A stretch of 64,000 nt of DNA from Pseudomonas grandcourensis (GCF_039909015.1 NZ_CP150919.1:6486501-6550500); one strand, 5' to 3'; shown: positions 48,108 through 59,590, counted from the first letter of the stretch. Notes: a model not told the origin generated them from the letters alone. Translations and numbers: made by a program.

Positions 48108-48893
48108 ATGACCCAGCGTTACAGCGCCCTCCTCGCAGCCCTGTTTGCCAGCCTGATGCTGAGCCAGGCACCCGCCCACGCCGACGGTCTGGAGGATGTG
48201 GTCAAGCGCGGCGTCCTCAAGGTCGCCGTGCCTCAGGACTTCCCGCCCTTCGGCTCGGTCGGCCCGGACATGAAACCCCGTGGCCTCGATATCGACACCG
48301 CGAAACTGCTGGCCGACCAGCTCAAGGTCAAACTCGAACTGACCCCGGTCAACAGCACCAACCGCATCCCGTTCCTGACCACCGGCAAGGTCGACCTGGT
48401 GATCTCCAGCCTCGGCAAGAACCCGGAGCGCGAAAAAGTCATCGACTTCTCCCGCGCCTACGCGCCGTTCTACCTCGCCGTATTCGGTCCACCAGACGCC
48501 GACATCAAAGGCCTGGACGATCTCAAGGGCAAGACCATCAGCGTTACCCGTGGCGCCATCGAAGACATCGAACTGACCAAGGTCGCCCCCGAAGGCGTGA
48601 CCATCAAACGTTTCGAAGACAACAACTCGACCATTGCCGCGTACCTGGCCGGGCAAGTCGACCTGATCGCCAGCGGCAACGTGGTGATGGTCGCGATCAG
48701 CGAGAAGAGCCCGAAACGCGTGCCGGCGCTGAAAGTGAAGCTCAAGGATTCGCCGGTCTACGTCGGCGTGAACAAGAACGAGCCGGCGCTGCTGGACAAG
48801 GTCAACCAGATCCTCGTGACCGCCAAGACTGACGGCGCGCTGGAGAAGAACGCCCTGACCTGGCTGAAAGAACCGTTGCCGGCCGATCTCTGA
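48108..48893 (+). CDS. Polar amino acid ABC transporter binding protein
   Basis: A 261-residue family-3 solute-binding protein with a signal peptide (SALLAALFASLMLSQAPAHA). The domain pattern includes the ligand loops around VPQDFPPFGSVGPD, RIPFLTTGKVDLVISSLGKNPER (family RxxxL-like) and DIELTK. Start at 48108 is chosen because it gives a normal signal peptide. First gene of a binding protein-permease-permease-ATPase operon. The amino acid is unknown. Confidence 0.93.
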   Translation: MTQRYSALLAALFASLMLSQAPAHADGLEDVVKRGVLKVAVPQDFPPFGSVGPDMKPRGLDIDTAKLLADQLKVKLELTPVNSTNRIPFLTTGKVDLVISSLGKNPEREKVIDFSRAYAPFYLAVFGPPDADIKGLDDLKGKTISVTRGAIEDIELTKVAPEGVTIKRFEDNNSTIAAYLAGQVDLIASGNVVMVAISEKSPKRVPALKVKLKDSPVYVGVNKNEPALLDKVNQILVTAKTDGALEKNALTWLKEPLPADL

Positions 48894-48915
48894 TTCGGCG
48901 CGCTGGAGACGTTTT

Positions 48916-49584
48916 ATGGCTTATCAGTTCGATTTCCTGCCGGTGGTGAACAACACCGACCTGTTGCTACGAGGTGCGTTGTTCACCCTTGAGCTGACCG
49001 CCATCGGCGCTGTGCTCGGCGTGGGGCTGGGCATCGTCGGGGCGCTTGTGCGGGCGTGGAACATCCGGCCTTTCGCGGGGATTTTCGCGGTCTACGTCGA
49101 GTTGATCCGCAACACGCCATTCCTGGTGCAGTTGTTTTTCATCTTCTTCGGCTTGCCGTCCCTGGGCGTGCAGATTTCCGAATGGCAGGCGGCGGTGCTG
49201 GCGATGGTGATCAACCTCGGCGCCTATTCCACCGAGATCATCCGCGCCGGCATCCAGGCAATTCCCCGGGGTCAGCTGGAAGCGGCGGCGGCACTGGCGA
49301 TGACGCGCTTCGAAGCGTTCCGCCATGTGGTGCTGCTACCGGCACTGGGCAAAGTCTGGCCGGCCCTGAGCAGTCAGATAATCATCGTCATGCTCGGTTC
49401 GGCGGTGTGTTCGCAGATTGCTACGGAGGAGCTGAGCTTCGCCGCCAACTTCATTCAGTCGCGCAACTTCCGCGCCTTTGAAACCTATGCGCTGACCACA
49501 CTGCTGTACCTGTGCATGGCGCTGCTGATCCGCCAGTTGCTGAACTGGATAGGCCACCGCTTCATTGCAAGGAGCAGCCGATGA
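48916..49584 (+). CDS. Polar amino acid ABC transporter permease, subunit 1
   Basis: A 222-residue HisM/HisQ-type permease with about five membrane helices and the EAA loop GQLEAAAALAMTRFEAFRHV. It pairs with the next permease to form the channel. Starts 22 bases after the binding protein and overlaps the second permease by four bases (ATGA). Confidence 0.93.
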   Translation: MAYQFDFLPVVNNTDLLLRGALFTLELTAIGAVLGVGLGIVGALVRAWNIRPFAGIFAVYVELIRNTPFLVQLFFIFFGLPSLGVQISEWQAAVLAMVINLGAYSTEIIRAGIQAIPRGQLEAAAALAMTRFEAFRHVVLLPALGKVWPALSSQIIIVMLGSAVCSQIATEELSFAANFIQSRNFRAFETYALTTLLYLCMALLIRQLLNWIGHRFIARSSR

Positions 49585-50231
49585 GCGACTTCACCTTCTG
49601 GGACATCGTGCGCAATCTGCTCATGGGTCTGCAATGGACGCTGGCGTTGTCGCTGGTGGCGTTCATTGGCGGCGGGCTGATCGGCTTGCTGATCATGGTC
49701 ATGCGCATCTCGGACAAACCCCTGCCGCGCAGTTTCGCCCGCACCTACATCGAACTGTTCCAGGGCACACCGCTATTGATGCAGCTGTTCCTGGTGTTTT
49801 TCGGCGTGGCGTTGGCCGGGATAGAGATTTCGCCGTGGATGGCGGCGGCGATTGCACTGACGCTGTTCACCAGCGCTTATCTGGCGGAGATCTGGCGCGG
49901 TTGCGTCGATTCGATTCCAAACGGCCAATGGGAAGCCTCATCGAGCCTGGCGCTGAACCCGCTGGAACAATTGCGTCATGTGATCCTGCCCCAGGCCCTG
50001 CGCATCGCCGTGGCGCCGACCGTGGGGTTTTCAGTGCAAGTGGTCAAAGGCACCGCTGTGACCTCGATCATCGGTTTCACCGAGCTGACCAAAACCGGCG
50101 GCATGCTCGCCAACGCCACCTTCGAACCTTTCATGGTCTACGGCCTCGTCGCCCTCGGCTACTTCCTGCTCTGCTACCCCTTGTCGCTCAGTGCGCGCTA
50201 CCTGGAAAGGAGACTGCATGCCTCTGCTTAG
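49581..50231 (+). CDS. Polar amino acid ABC transporter permease, subunit 2
   Basis: A 216-residue HisM/HisQ-type permease (EAA loop GQWEASSSLALNPLEQLRHV). The start at 49581 overlaps the upstream stop as ATGA; an earlier frame start is not preferred. It overlaps the ATPase gene by 14 bases. Confidence 0.92.
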   Translation: MSDFTFWDIVRNLLMGLQWTLALSLVAFIGGGLIGLLIMVMRISDKPLPRSFARTYIELFQGTPLLMQLFLVFFGVALAGIEISPWMAAAIALTLFTSAYLAEIWRGCVDSIPNGQWEASSSLALNPLEQLRHVILPQALRIAVAPTVGFSVQVVKGTAVTSIIGFTELTKTGGMLANATFEPFMVYGLVALGYFLLCYPLSLSARYLERRLHASA

Positions 50232-50955
50232 AATTTCCGCCCTGCATAAATACTACGGCGATCACCATGTGCTCAAAGGCATCGACCTGAGCATCGAGGA
50301 GGGCCAGGTGGTGGCGATCATCGGCCGCAGTGGCTCGGGCAAGTCCACCTTGCTGCGCACCCTCAACGGCCTGGAGTCGATCAACGACGGCGTGATCGAA
50401 GTCGACGGCGAGTACCTCGACGCCGCCCGCGCCGATCTGCGCAGCCTGCGGCAGAAAGTCGGGATGGTGTTCCAGCAGTTCAACCTGTTCCCGCACCTGA
50501 CCGTGGGCGAGAACGTCATGCTCGCGCCGCAAGTGGTGCAGAAAGTACCGAAAGCCAAGGCCGCCGAACTGGCGCGGCAAATGCTGGAAAGGGTCGGACT
50601 GGGGGAAAAGTTCGATGCTTTCCCTGATCGGCTGTCCGGTGGGCAGCAACAACGGGTGGCAATTGCCCGGGCACTGGCGATGTCGCCGAAGGTGTTGCTC
50701 TGCGACGAAATCACTTCGGCGCTGGACCCGGAACTGGTCAACGAAGTGCTGAGCGTGGTCCGGCAACTGGCCAGGGAAGGCATGACGCTGATCATGGTCA
50801 CCCACGAAATGCGCTTCGCCCGGGAGGTTGGGGATAAGTTGGTGTTCATGCACCAGGGCAAGGTGCATGAGGTTGGGGATCCGAAACTACTGTTCGCCAA
50901 CCCGCAGACAGCAGAGCTGGCGAATTTCATCGGGACGGTTGAGGCGGCGGGCTGA
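50218..50955 (+). CDS. Polar amino acid ABC transporter ATPase
   Basis: A 245-residue ABC ATPase of the HisP/GlnQ type. Walker A GRSGSGKST, LSGGQQQRVAIARAL signature, Walker B LLCDEITSALDPE and His switch MVTHEMRFA are all intact. It ends the four-gene operon. Start at 50218 overlaps the permease. Confidence 0.95.
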   Translation: MPLLRISALHKYYGDHHVLKGIDLSIEEGQVVAIIGRSGSGKSTLLRTLNGLESINDGVIEVDGEYLDAARADLRSLRQKVGMVFQQFNLFPHLTVGENVMLAPQVVQKVPKAKAAELARQMLERVGLGEKFDAFPDRLSGGQQQRVAIARALAMSPKVLLCDEITSALDPELVNEVLSVVRQLAREGMTLIMVTHEMRFAREVGDKLVFMHQGKVHEVGDPKLLFANPQTAELANFIGTVEAAG

Positions 50956-51005
50956 CAAATCTTCAGCGCCAGCAATGCCGTCATCGTCGGAACGCCGCCC
51001 GGACC

Positions 51006-51088
51006 AAGCTCGCTCCCACATGAGGCCTGCGCCGGTCGCGGGATTAGAGGCAACCTGGAACCCTGTGGGAGCGAGCTTGCTCGCGATT
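51006..51088. repeat. Inverted REP pair, truncated left arm
   Basis: AAGCTCGCTCCCACATGAG and CCCTGTGGGAGCGAGCTTGC are inverted partners about 35 bases apart, between the ABC operon and ppx. Confidence 0.75.
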
Positions 51089-51170
51089 GACCGCGAAGCG
51101 GTCACCTACGCGTTGGCGCCAGCCTTTGATCGTGGCACGATGTCGAGGTTATCGACCGAGACCCCTGACC

Positions 51171-52673
51171 ATGCCGCAATCCCAAGCCAAGAATCTGTCC
51201 CTGATCGCCGCAATCGACCTGGGCTCCAACAGCTTTCACATGGTCGTGGCCAAGGCCCAGAACGGCGAGATCCGTATTCTCGAGCGTCTCGGGGAGAAGG
51301 TTCAGCTGGCCGCCGGCATCGACGAAGAGCGCCAGCTCAGCGAAGAATCGATGCAACGCGGGCTCGATTGCCTCAAGCGCTTCGCCCAACTGATCAGCGG
51401 TATGCCCACCGGCGCCGTTCGTATCGTCGGCACCAACGCCTTGCGTGAAGCCCGTAACCGCGCCGAATTCATCCGTCGCGCCGAAGAAATCCTCGGCCAT
51501 CCGGTGGAAGTCATTTCCGGTCGTGAAGAAGCGCGCCTGATCTACCTCGGCGTGTCCCACACCCTCGCCGACACCCCGGGCAAGCGCCTGGTGGCCGACA
51601 TCGGCGGCGGCAGTACCGAATTCATCATTGGCCAGCGCTTCGAACCGCTGCTGCGCGAAAGCCTGCAGATGGGTTGCGTCAGTTACACCCAGCGCTATTT
51701 CAAGGACGGCAAGATCACCCCGGCCCGTTACGCCCAGGCGTACACTGCGGCACGGCTGGAGATCATGAGCATCGAGCACGCCCTGCACCGCCTGACCTGG
51801 GATGAAGCCATTGGCTCCTCGGGCACCATCCGCGCCATCGGTCTGGCGCTGAAAGCTGGCGGTCACGGCACCGGCGAGGTCAACGCCGAAGGCCTGGCCT
51901 GGCTCAAGCGCAAACTGATCAAGATGGGCGACGTCGAGAAAATCGATTTCGAAGGCATCAAACCGGATCGCCGGGCGATTTTCCCGGCCGGCCTGGCGAT
52001 CCTCGAGGCGATCTTCGACTCCCTCGAACTGCAACGCATGGATCACTGCGAAGGCGCCCTGCGCGAAGGCGTGCTCTATGACCTGCTGGGCCGTCATCAT
52101 CACGAAGACGTGCGCGAACGCACCCTCACGTCACTGATGGAGCGCTACCACGTCGATCAGGAGCAAGCGGTACGGGTCGAACGCAAGGCGCTGCATGCGT
52201 TCGATCAGGTGGCCGAGGACTGGGATCTGGAAGACGGCGTCTGGCGCGAACTGCTCGGCTGGGCGGCCAAGGTCCATGAGGTGGGCCTGGACATCGCTCA
52301 CTACCAGTACCACAAGCACGGTGCCTACCTGATCGAGCACTCGGACCTCGCCGGGTTCTCCCGCGAAGACCAGTTGATGCTCGCACTGCTGGTACGCGGC
52401 CACCGACGCAACATTCCCAAGGACAAGTTCGCCGATTTCGGCGATGACGGAACCAAGCTGATTCGCCTGTGCGTGCTGCTGCGCTTTGCGATCCTGTTCC
52501 ATCACATCCGTGGCACCCAGCAAATGCCCCAGGTGGAACTCAATGCCAATGGCAACAGCCTGGAAGTGGTGTTCCCGGAAAACTGGCTGAACGAAAACCA
52601 GCTGACCCAGGCCGACTTCGAAATTGAAGCGCAATGGCTGACCCGGGTCGACATCGTGTTGACCGCTCGCTGA
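51171..52673 (+). CDS. ppx: Ppx, exopolyphosphatase
   Basis: A 500-residue Ppx/GppA phosphatase that releases phosphate from polyphosphate ends. ASKHA motifs: [16 protein letters not shown] near the N terminus and [14 protein letters not shown]-terminal HD-like part (about 310-500) is standard. Convergent with ppk across a terminator and a REP pair; the ppx-ppk pairing is conserved in pseudomonads. Start at 51171 gives the canonical [18 protein letters not shown]. Confidence 0.95.
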   Translation: MPQSQAKNLSLIAAIDLGSNSFHMVVAKAQNGEIRILERLGEKVQLAAGIDEERQLSEESMQRGLDCLKRFAQLISGMPTGAVRIVGTNALREARNRAEFIRRAEEILGHPVEVISGREEARLIYLGVSHTLADTPGKRLVADIGGGSTEFIIGQRFEPLLRESLQMGCVSYTQRYFKDGKITPARYAQAYTAARLEIMSIEHALHRLTWDEAIGSSGTIRAIGLALKAGGHGTGEVNAEGLAWLKRKLIKMGDVEKIDFEGIKPDRRAIFPAGLAILEAIFDSLELQRMDHCEGALREGVLYDLLGRHHHEDVRERTLTSLMERYHVDQEQAVRVERKALHAFDQVAEDWDLEDGVWRELLGWAAKVHEVGLDIAHYQYHKHGAYLIEHSDLAGFSREDQLMLALLVRGHRRNIPKDKFADFGDDGTKLIRLCVLLRFAILFHHIRGTQQMPQVELNANGNSLEVVFPENWLNENQLTQADFEIEAQWLTRVDIVLTAR

Positions 52674-52678
52674 AATTG

Positions 52679-52707
52679 AAAAAGGCCTTCTTCGGAAGGC
52701 CTTTTTT
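52679..52707 (+). terminator. Rho-independent terminator after ppx
   Basis: AAAAAGGCCTTC pairs with GAAGGCCTTTTTT around TTCG (a stable tetraloop), directly after the stop codon. Confidence 0.9.
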
Positions 52708-52736
52708 GTATTCGAGATTCTGCAGACACAGCTAAA

Positions 52737-52831
52737 CCTGTAGGAGCGAGCCTGCTCGCGATGGCGTCGGATCAGCCAACATTGATGTCAACTGACACTT
52801 CGCTATCGCGAGCAGGCTCGCTCCTACAGGG
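52737..52831. repeat. Inverted REP pair (REPIN) between ppx and ppk
   Basis: CCTGTAGGAGCGAGCCTGC and GCAGGCTCGCTCCTACAGG, about 45 bases apart, inverted and nearly perfect. Confidence 0.88.
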
Positions 52832-52839
52832 TTTATGCG

Positions 52840-55068
52840 TTACCGGACGGCAAGGATCGGACTGCCCAAACGCTCCAGCAATGTCGCCTGGGCGCTACGC
52901 GGGTTCTGGTTGCCGGTCGGAGTGTTACGGATGTAACGACCGTCCGACTGCAGACTCCAGCTGTGGGTGTTATCGGTCAGATACAACTCCAGCTCTTTCT
53001 TGACCCGCATGATCAGCTTCTTGCCTTCCACCGGGAAGCAAGTCTCGACGCGCTTGTCGAGGTTGCGTTCCATCCAGTCGGCACTGGACAGGAACATCTG
53101 CTCGTCGCCACCGTTGAGGAAGTAGAAGACCCGGGTGTGCTCCAGGAAGCGGCCGATGATCGAACGCACGTGGATGTTGTGGGAAACCCCGGCGATGCCC
53201 GGCCGCAGGCAGCACATGCCACGCACTACCAGATCGATGCGCACGCCAGACTGGCTGGCCTTGTACAACGCGCGGATGATCTTCGGATCAGTCAGCGAGT
53301 TGAACTTGGCGATGATGTGCGCCGGCTTGCCGTCGAGGGCGAATTGGGTTTCCCGGGCAATCATGTCGAGCATGCCCTTTTTCAGGGTGAACGGTGCGTG
53401 CAGCAGCTTCTTCATGCGCAGGGTCTTACCCATGCCGATCAACTGGCTGAACAGTTTGCCGACGTCTTCGCACAAGGCGTCGTCGGAGGTCAGCAAGCTG
53501 TAGTCGGTATACAGGCGGGCGTTGCCGGCGTGATAGTTACCGGTGCCGAGGTGCGCATAACGCACGATCTCACCTGCTTCGCGCCGCAAAATCAGCATCA
53601 TCTTGGCGTGGGTCTTGAAGCCGACCACGCCGTAGATCACCACCGCACCGGCCGCTTGCAGACGGCTGGCCAGTTGCAGGTTGGACTCTTCGTCGAACCG
53701 CGCGCGCAATTCGATCACAGCCGTGACTTCTTTGCCGTTACGCGCCGCATCCACCAGCGCATCGACGATTTCCGAGTTGGCGCCGGAACGGTACAGGGTC
53801 TGCCGCACCGCCAGCACATGCGGGTCCTTGGCGGCCTGGCGCAGCAGGTCGACCACTGGGGTGAACGACTCGAAAGGGTGCAGCAGCAGGATGTCCTGCT
53901 TGCTGATCACGCTGAAAATGTTCTCGCTGTTCTGCAGCAGTTTCGGAATCTGCGGGGTGAACGGCAGGTATTGCAGCTCGCGCTGGCTGTCCAGGCCGGT
54001 GATGCTGAACAGCCGCGTCAGGTTCACCGGACCGTTGACCTGATACAACTCCGTCTCGCTCAGGTTGAACTGCTTGAGCAGGTAGTCGGACAGGTGTTTC
54101 GGGCAGGTGTCGGCCACTTCCAGACGCACCGCATCGCCATAGCGACGGGAGAACAGTTCGCCGCGCAAGGCGCGGGCCAGGTCTTCGACGTCTTCGGAGT
54201 CCAGCGCCAGGTCGGCGTTACGGGTCAGGCGGAACTGGTAGCAACCCTTGACCTTCATGCCCTGGAACAGGTCATCGGCGTGAGCGTGGATCATCGACGA
54301 CAGGAATACATAGTTGTCGCCAGCGCCGCCGACTTCTTCCGGCACCTTGATGATGCGCGGCAGCAGGCGTGGTGCCGGGATGATCGCCAGACCGGAATCG
54401 CGGCCAAAGGCGTCGATGCCTTCGAGCTCGACGATGAAGTTCAGGCTCTTGTTCACCAGCAACGGGAACGGGTGCGTCGGGTCGAGGCCGATCGGGGTGA
54501 TGATCGGCGCGATCTCGTCACGGAAATAGCGGCGGACCCAGGTCTTGAGCTTGGCCGTCCAGTTGCGGCGACGGATGAAGCGGACCTGATGTTTTTCCAG
54601 TTCCGGCAACAGAATGTCGTTGAGGATCGCGTACTGGCGATCGACGTGACCGTGGACCAGTTCGCTGATGCGCGCCAGCGCCTGATGCGGTTGCAGACCA
54701 TCGGCACCGGCCTGTTCACGGGCGAAGGTGATCTGCTTCTTGAGGCCGGCGACGCGAATCTCGAAGAACTCGTCCAGGTTGCTGGAGAAGATCAACAGAA
54801 ACTTCAGCCGCTCCAGCAATGGGTAGGACTCGTCCAGCGCCTGCTCCAGCACGCGGATGTTGAACTGCAGTTGCGAGAGCTCGCGGTGGATGTACAGGCT
54901 GCTGTCATCCAGACCGGGAATGGCCAGCGCTGGCGCTGTCGCTGTCACGGCGGTTTCGACGACCGCCGCGGGCGGAGCTGGCTCCAGTTCCGGCGGGGTC
55001 TCGTCGACTTGCTCCACCACAGGTTGAGCGTCTTTTACGGCAACTTCAGTGAGCACTTCGGTATTCAT
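52840..55068 (-). CDS. ppk: Ppk, polyphosphate kinase 1
   Basis: A 742-residue PPK1 that makes polyphosphate from ATP. The catalytic region has [19 protein letters not shown] and the downstream [25 protein letters not shown] segment. It has an extra N-terminal stretch of about 45 residues rich in Pro, Glu, Val and Ala (through [16 protein letters not shown]) before the [14 protein letters not shown] core; the extension is not seen in the shorter P. aeruginosa enzyme. About 18 bases downstream of hemB. Opposed to ppx. Confidence 0.95.
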   Translation of the reverse strand: MNTEVLTEVAVKDAQPVVEQVDETPPELEPAPPAAVVETAVTATAPALAIPGLDDSSLYIHRELSQLQFNIRVLEQALDESYPLLERLKFLLIFSSNLDEFFEIRVAGLKKQITFAREQAGADGLQPHQALARISELVHGHVDRQYAILNDILLPELEKHQVRFIRRRNWTAKLKTWVRRYFRDEIAPIITPIGLDPTHPFPLLVNKSLNFIVELEGIDAFGRDSGLAIIPAPRLLPRIIKVPEEVGGAGDNYVFLSSMIHAHADDLFQGMKVKGCYQFRLTRNADLALDSEDVEDLARALRGELFSRRYGDAVRLEVADTCPKHLSDYLLKQFNLSETELYQVNGPVNLTRLFSITGLDSQRELQYLPFTPQIPKLLQNSENIFSVISKQDILLLHPFESFTPVVDLLRQAAKDPHVLAVRQTLYRSGANSEIVDALVDAARNGKEVTAVIELRARFDEESNLQLASRLQAAGAVVIYGVVGFKTHAKMMLILRREAGEIVRYAHLGTGNYHAGNARLYTDYSLLTSDDALCEDVGKLFSQLIGMGKTLRMKKLLHAPFTLKKGMLDMIARETQFALDGKPAHIIAKFNSLTDPKIIRALYKASQSGVRIDLVVRGMCCLRPGIAGVSHNIHVRSIIGRFLEHTRVFYFLNGGDEQMFLSSADWMERNLDKRVETCFPVEGKKLIMRVKKELELYLTDNTHSWSLQSDGRYIRNTPTGNQNPRSAQATLLERLGSPILAVR

Positions 55069-55086
55069 CGAATGTTCCTGGGAGGG

Positions 55087-56121
<1,035 letters not shown>

Positions 56122-56308
56122 TTACGGGCGAGCGTGACAGTTATAAGCGGCCATTATGACGAACGTATTACAGTTGTGTGCACCCCTGTGACAGGTAGCC
56201 GCATTCCATTGTCATTGTAGGAAATGTTCACGTCGAGACACATTTGGACACTTTCCTGAATGTGTCCGAAGGGTTAGGCTGCGCGTTCATTTCGCCAGCA
56301 CCCAGACA

Positions 56309-56941
56309 ATGCTCCAACAATTTCTGCATGACTTCGGCTACTTTGCCCTTTTTCTAGGCACGTTCTTCGAAGGCGAAACCATCCTGGTGCTCGCGGGCTT
56401 CCTCGCGTTCCGTGGATACATGGACATCAACCTGGTGGTGGTCGTGGCCTTTTTCGGCAGTTATGCCGGCGACCAACTGTGGTATTTCCTGGGACGCAAG
56501 CACGGCCGTAAGCTGCTGGCGCGCAAACCGCGCTGGCAGATGATGGGTGACCGGGCGCTGGAACACATTCGCAAGCATCCGGACATCTGGGTCCTGAGCT
56601 TCCGCTTCGTCTACGGTTTGCGCACGGTCATGCCGGTGGCCATCGGGCTGTCGGGCTATCCGCCTGGCCGCTACCTGCTGCTCAACGGGATTGGCGCGGC
56701 AATCTGGGCCGCCGCCCTCGCTGCCGCCGCTTACCATTTCGGCGCGGTGCTCGAAGGCATGCTCGGCAGTGTGAAGAAGTACGAGCTCTGGGTGCTCGGC
56801 GCGCTGCTGGTCCTGGGCTTCGCGCTGTGGCTGCGTCGGCGCTTCAAGAATGCCCGCCTGGCCAAACAGGTCTACGCCGACGAACAAGCCCTGAAAGCTA
56901 CGCGGACCAACACTGAAGGCCCTACGACGCCAACCGAGTGA
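56309..56941 (+). CDS. DedA-family membrane protein
   Basis: A 210-residue DedA/SNARE-associated membrane protein (FLGTFFEGETILVLAGFLA at the start, the YGLRTVMPVAIGLSGYPPGRYLL motif with the conserved Arg, and a final hydrophobic helix). The family includes undecaprenyl-phosphate and lipid scramblase candidates. Its 3' end overlaps the convergent sterol-desaturase gene by 20 bases. Confidence 0.88.
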   Translation: MLQQFLHDFGYFALFLGTFFEGETILVLAGFLAFRGYMDINLVVVVAFFGSYAGDQLWYFLGRKHGRKLLARKPRWQMMGDRALEHIRKHPDIWVLSFRFVYGLRTVMPVAIGLSGYPPGRYLLLNGIGAAIWAAALAAAAYHFGAVLEGMLGSVKKYELWVLGALLVLGFALWLRRRFKNARLAKQVYADEQALKATRTNTEGPTTPTE

Positions 56942-58157
56942 TGCGGTTTCTGCAACAGTAGAGACCGACGCCGCTCAACAGGCTGTAACTGAGCAGGCCG
57001 ACCCAGCCCACCGCACTGGCCGGCCACAACCCCACCATCGGGGCCAGCCATGCCAATGGCAGATTCGACGCCAGCCGCAGCAGCTCCAGCTTAAACGCCC
57101 ACGGGCGATTCTCCAGGGCCACGCCCAACACAAACAGACCGAACGCCACCGCTCCCCAGCCCAACACCAGGGCGACGACTGGCAGCTTCGATTCAACATT
57201 CATCAAATAACTGCCCAGAGCGATGTAGACGCAGAACTGCAACAGCACGTAAAGCTGCTGACGCCCGTCCAGCGCCACCTCGAATTTACGAAACTGGCTC
57301 AAGTCCGGCTTGTTCATCGGGTATCTGACCGCCACGTCGGCCGGGCGCCAGCCGGTGCGCATGAACCAGATCCGCAGCTTGTCCCAGGTGCTCTCGGCAC
57401 GCCGCGCATCTGTCCACAACTGCGCGTAGAACTGCAGGTTCGCCCACACAGGGTTCCAGCTCGCCAACGGCGTAGTCACGCCGAAGATCACCGGCTCGTT
57501 GTCGTCTTCTTCCTGGAACGAGCCGAACAGACGGTCCCAAATAATGAACACGCCGCCGTAGTTGCGATCCATGTAGAGAGCGTTCTGTGCATGGTGGGCC
57601 CGATGATTGGACGGCGTGACAAAGAACCACTCGAACCAGCCAAGCTTGGGAATGTGCCGGGTGTGCACCCAGAACTGGTACAGCAGGTTCAGCGCCGCGA
57701 CGCTGACGAATACCAGCAGCGGCACGCCGGACACCGCCATCGGCAGATAGAAGATCCAGCCCAGCAGGAAGCCGGTACTGGTCTGGCGCAACGCCGTGGA
57801 CAGGTTGTAGTCCTCGCTCTGGTGATGCACCGAATGGGCGGCCCAGAGGATGTTGCGCTCGTGGCCCAGGCGATGCAGCCAGTAGTAGCAGAAATCGTAG
57901 AAGACAAAGGCAAACACCCAGGTCCAGACGCTGTCGGCCGACAGTTCGAACAGTGCCAGGTGCTTGAGGGCAAACGCATAGGTCACCAGCCCCACTGCCT
58001 TGGTCAACAGACCTGTAGTGGTCGATAACACGCCGGTGCTGATGCTGTTGATCGCGTCCGCCACCCGATAATTGCTTACCCCGCGCCAACGGTCGGCCAA
58101 CAACTCGACGGCGATCAGAAAAAAGAAAAACGGCACTGCATACAGAATGAAGTCCAT
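56922..58157 (-). CDS. Fatty-acid-hydroxylase/sterol-desaturase superfamily membrane protein
   Basis: A 411-residue membrane di-iron oxidase candidate. Three histidine boxes are visible: HRLGH (95-99), HSVHH (108-112) and, further on, HRAHHAQN. About six to eight hydrophobic helices, with the C-terminal third (from about 270) forming another set of helices unlike the typical single-domain family. The substrate (lipid or hopanoid) is unknown. Convergent and overlapping with DedA. Confidence 0.85.
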   Translation of the reverse strand: MDFILYAVPFFFFLIAVELLADRWRGVSNYRVADAINSISTGVLSTTTGLLTKAVGLVTYAFALKHLALFELSADSVWTWVFAFVFYDFCYYWLHRLGHERNILWAAHSVHHQSEDYNLSTALRQTSTGFLLGWIFYLPMAVSGVPLLVFVSVAALNLLYQFWVHTRHIPKLGWFEWFFVTPSNHRAHHAQNALYMDRNYGGVFIIWDRLFGSFQEEDDNEPVIFGVTTPLASWNPVWANLQFYAQLWTDARRAESTWDKLRIWFMRTGWRPADVAVRYPMNKPDLSQFRKFEVALDGRQQLYVLLQFCVYIALGSYLMNVESKLPVVALVLGWGAVAFGLFVLGVALENRPWAFKLELLRLASNLPLAWLAPMVGLWPASAVGWVGLLSYSLLSGVGLYCCRNRITRLAS

Positions 58158-58272
58158 GACGCACCCTGATCGGAATCTTGAGGACAGATGCTATGTGCAG
58201 CCGTGAATTAACCCTATGGCAACGCGGGACAAATTAGTGGACATTTAACGCCATGAATCTGGAGAAAAGCCC

Positions 58273-58941
58273 ATGAGCAAAAAAGTTGCAGTGATCCTTT
58301 CCGGTTGTGGCGTGTACGACGGCGCCGAGCTCCACGAGAGCGTCATCACTCTGCTGCGCCTGGACCAGCGCGGTGCCCAGGTGCAGTGTTTCGCACCGAA
58401 CATCGCGCAGTTGCATGTGATCAACCACCTGACCGGCGAAGAAATGCCCGAATCGCGCAACGTGCTGGTGGAATCGGCGCGGATTGCCCGGGGCAACATC
58501 AAGGATATCCGTGACGCGAACGTCGATGAATTCGATGCGCTGATCGTGCCCGGCGGCTTCGGCTCGGCCAAGAACCTGTCCAACTTCGCCATCGAAGGCG
58601 CCGGCTGCACCGTTCAACCGGATGTCCTGGCACTGACCGAAGCCTTTGCCGAGGCCGGCAAACCGGTGGGGTTGATGTGCATCTCCCCCGCCCTGGCGGC
58701 AAAGATCTACGGCCCTGGCGTCACCTGCACCATAGGTAACGACACCGACACCGCTGCCGCGATGAACAAGATGGGCGCGACACATACCGATTGTGCGGTC
58801 AGTGAGATCGTCGAGGACAAGGCTCGCAAACTGGTGAGCACACCGGCTTACATGCTGGCGCAATCGATCAGTGAGGTGGCGTCGGGGATCAACAAGCTGG
58901 TAGACCGGGTACTGGAACTGACCCACGAAAACGATGCGTAA
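58273..58941 (+). CDS. elbB: ElbB-like isoprenoid-linked glyoxalase/DJ-1 superfamily protein
   Basis: A 222-residue GATase1/DJ-1-like protein. VAVILSGCGVYDGAELHESV opens the fold, and the nucleophile-elbow Cys lies in VGLMCISPALAAKIYG. E. coli ElbB is a glyoxalase-type enzyme, once linked to isoprenoid synthesis. The start follows ATCTGGAGAAAAGCCC. Convergent with the UPF0178 gene across a REP hairpin. Confidence 0.9.
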   Translation: MSKKVAVILSGCGVYDGAELHESVITLLRLDQRGAQVQCFAPNIAQLHVINHLTGEEMPESRNVLVESARIARGNIKDIRDANVDEFDALIVPGGFGSAKNLSNFAIEGAGCTVQPDVLALTEAFAEAGKPVGLMCISPALAAKIYGPGVTCTIGNDTDTAAAMNKMGATHTDCAVSEIVEDKARKLVSTPAYMLAQSISEVASGINKLVDRVLELTHENDA

Positions 58942-58950
58942 AACAAGATC

Positions 58951-59027
58951 AAAAGATCGCAGCCTGCGGCAGCTCCTACAGCTGTACACCGCCCCTTTGT
59001 AGGAGCTGCCGCAGGCTGCGATCTTTT
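58951..59027. repeat. Large inverted repeat of the GATCGCAG...CTCCTAC REP family, 30-bp perfect arms
   Basis: Arms run 58951-58980 and 58998-59027 and are exact reverse complements (GATCGCAGCCTGCGGCAG core), with a 17-base spacer. It starts 10 bases after the elbB stop and its right arm ends on the first base of the UPF0178 stop. It likely acts as a two-way terminator. Confidence 0.92.
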
Positions 59028-59482
59028 CAGGCGTTGCGGGATAACCTGGTCAAAATCCGGTCCAGCGCATTGGCGAACGCCTGCTTCTCACGGTCGCCAA
59101 ACGGTGCCGGTCCCCCACCCATCTGCCCCTGTTCGCGCAAATCAGTGAACAGGTTGCGCACCGCCAGCCGCTCGCCCATGTTCTGCGCATCAAACTCCTT
59201 GCCCCGTGGGTCGAGCGCAGCCACGCCCTTCTTCACCAGACGGTCGGCCAGCGGCACATCGCTGCAGATCACCAGCTCACCGGGCACCGCGTGTTCCACC
59301 AGGTAGTCATCGGCCGCATCCGGTCCGCTCGGCACCACGATCAGCTTGACCAGTGCCAGCCCCGGCTTGGTCTGCGGCTGCCCGGCCACCAGCACCACTT
59401 CGAACTGGCGCTTGAGGGCGAACTTCACCACCAGATCCTTGGCCGCCCGCGGACAGGCGTCGGCATCGATCCACACACGCAT
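59027..59482 (-). CDS. YaiI/YqxD-family (UPF0178) protein
   Basis: A 151-residue protein with an N-terminal MRVWIDADACPRAAKDLV that carries the acidic residues of a PIN-like nuclease fold, VICSDVPLADRLVKKG and the end FANALDRILTRL. The family is a predicted nuclease-like fold with no settled function. The stop codon abuts the large REP hairpin. Confidence 0.9.
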   Translation of the reverse strand: MRVWIDADACPRAAKDLVVKFALKRQFEVVLVAGQPQTKPGLALVKLIVVPSGPDAADDYLVEHAVPGELVICSDVPLADRLVKKGVAALDPRGKEFDAQNMGERLAVRNLFTDLREQGQMGGGPAPFGDREKQAFANALDRILTRLSRNA

Positions 59483-59507
59483 TGAATTTTCCTCTGTTGA
59501 AAAGCAC

Positions 59508-59567
59508 CGCGGGCAAGCCCACTCCCACAGGTTAACGCTAAACCTGCGGGAGCGTGGCTTGCCCGCG
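59508..59567. repeat. Degenerate inverted REP pair
   Basis: CGCGGGCAAGCCCACTCCCA and its inverted counterpart TGCGGGAGCGTGGCTTGCCC, eight bases apart at the centre. It lies between the UPF0178 and FTR1-type genes. Confidence 0.75.
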
Positions 59568-59590
59568 AAAGTGAGCGAAACGAATGCCGT

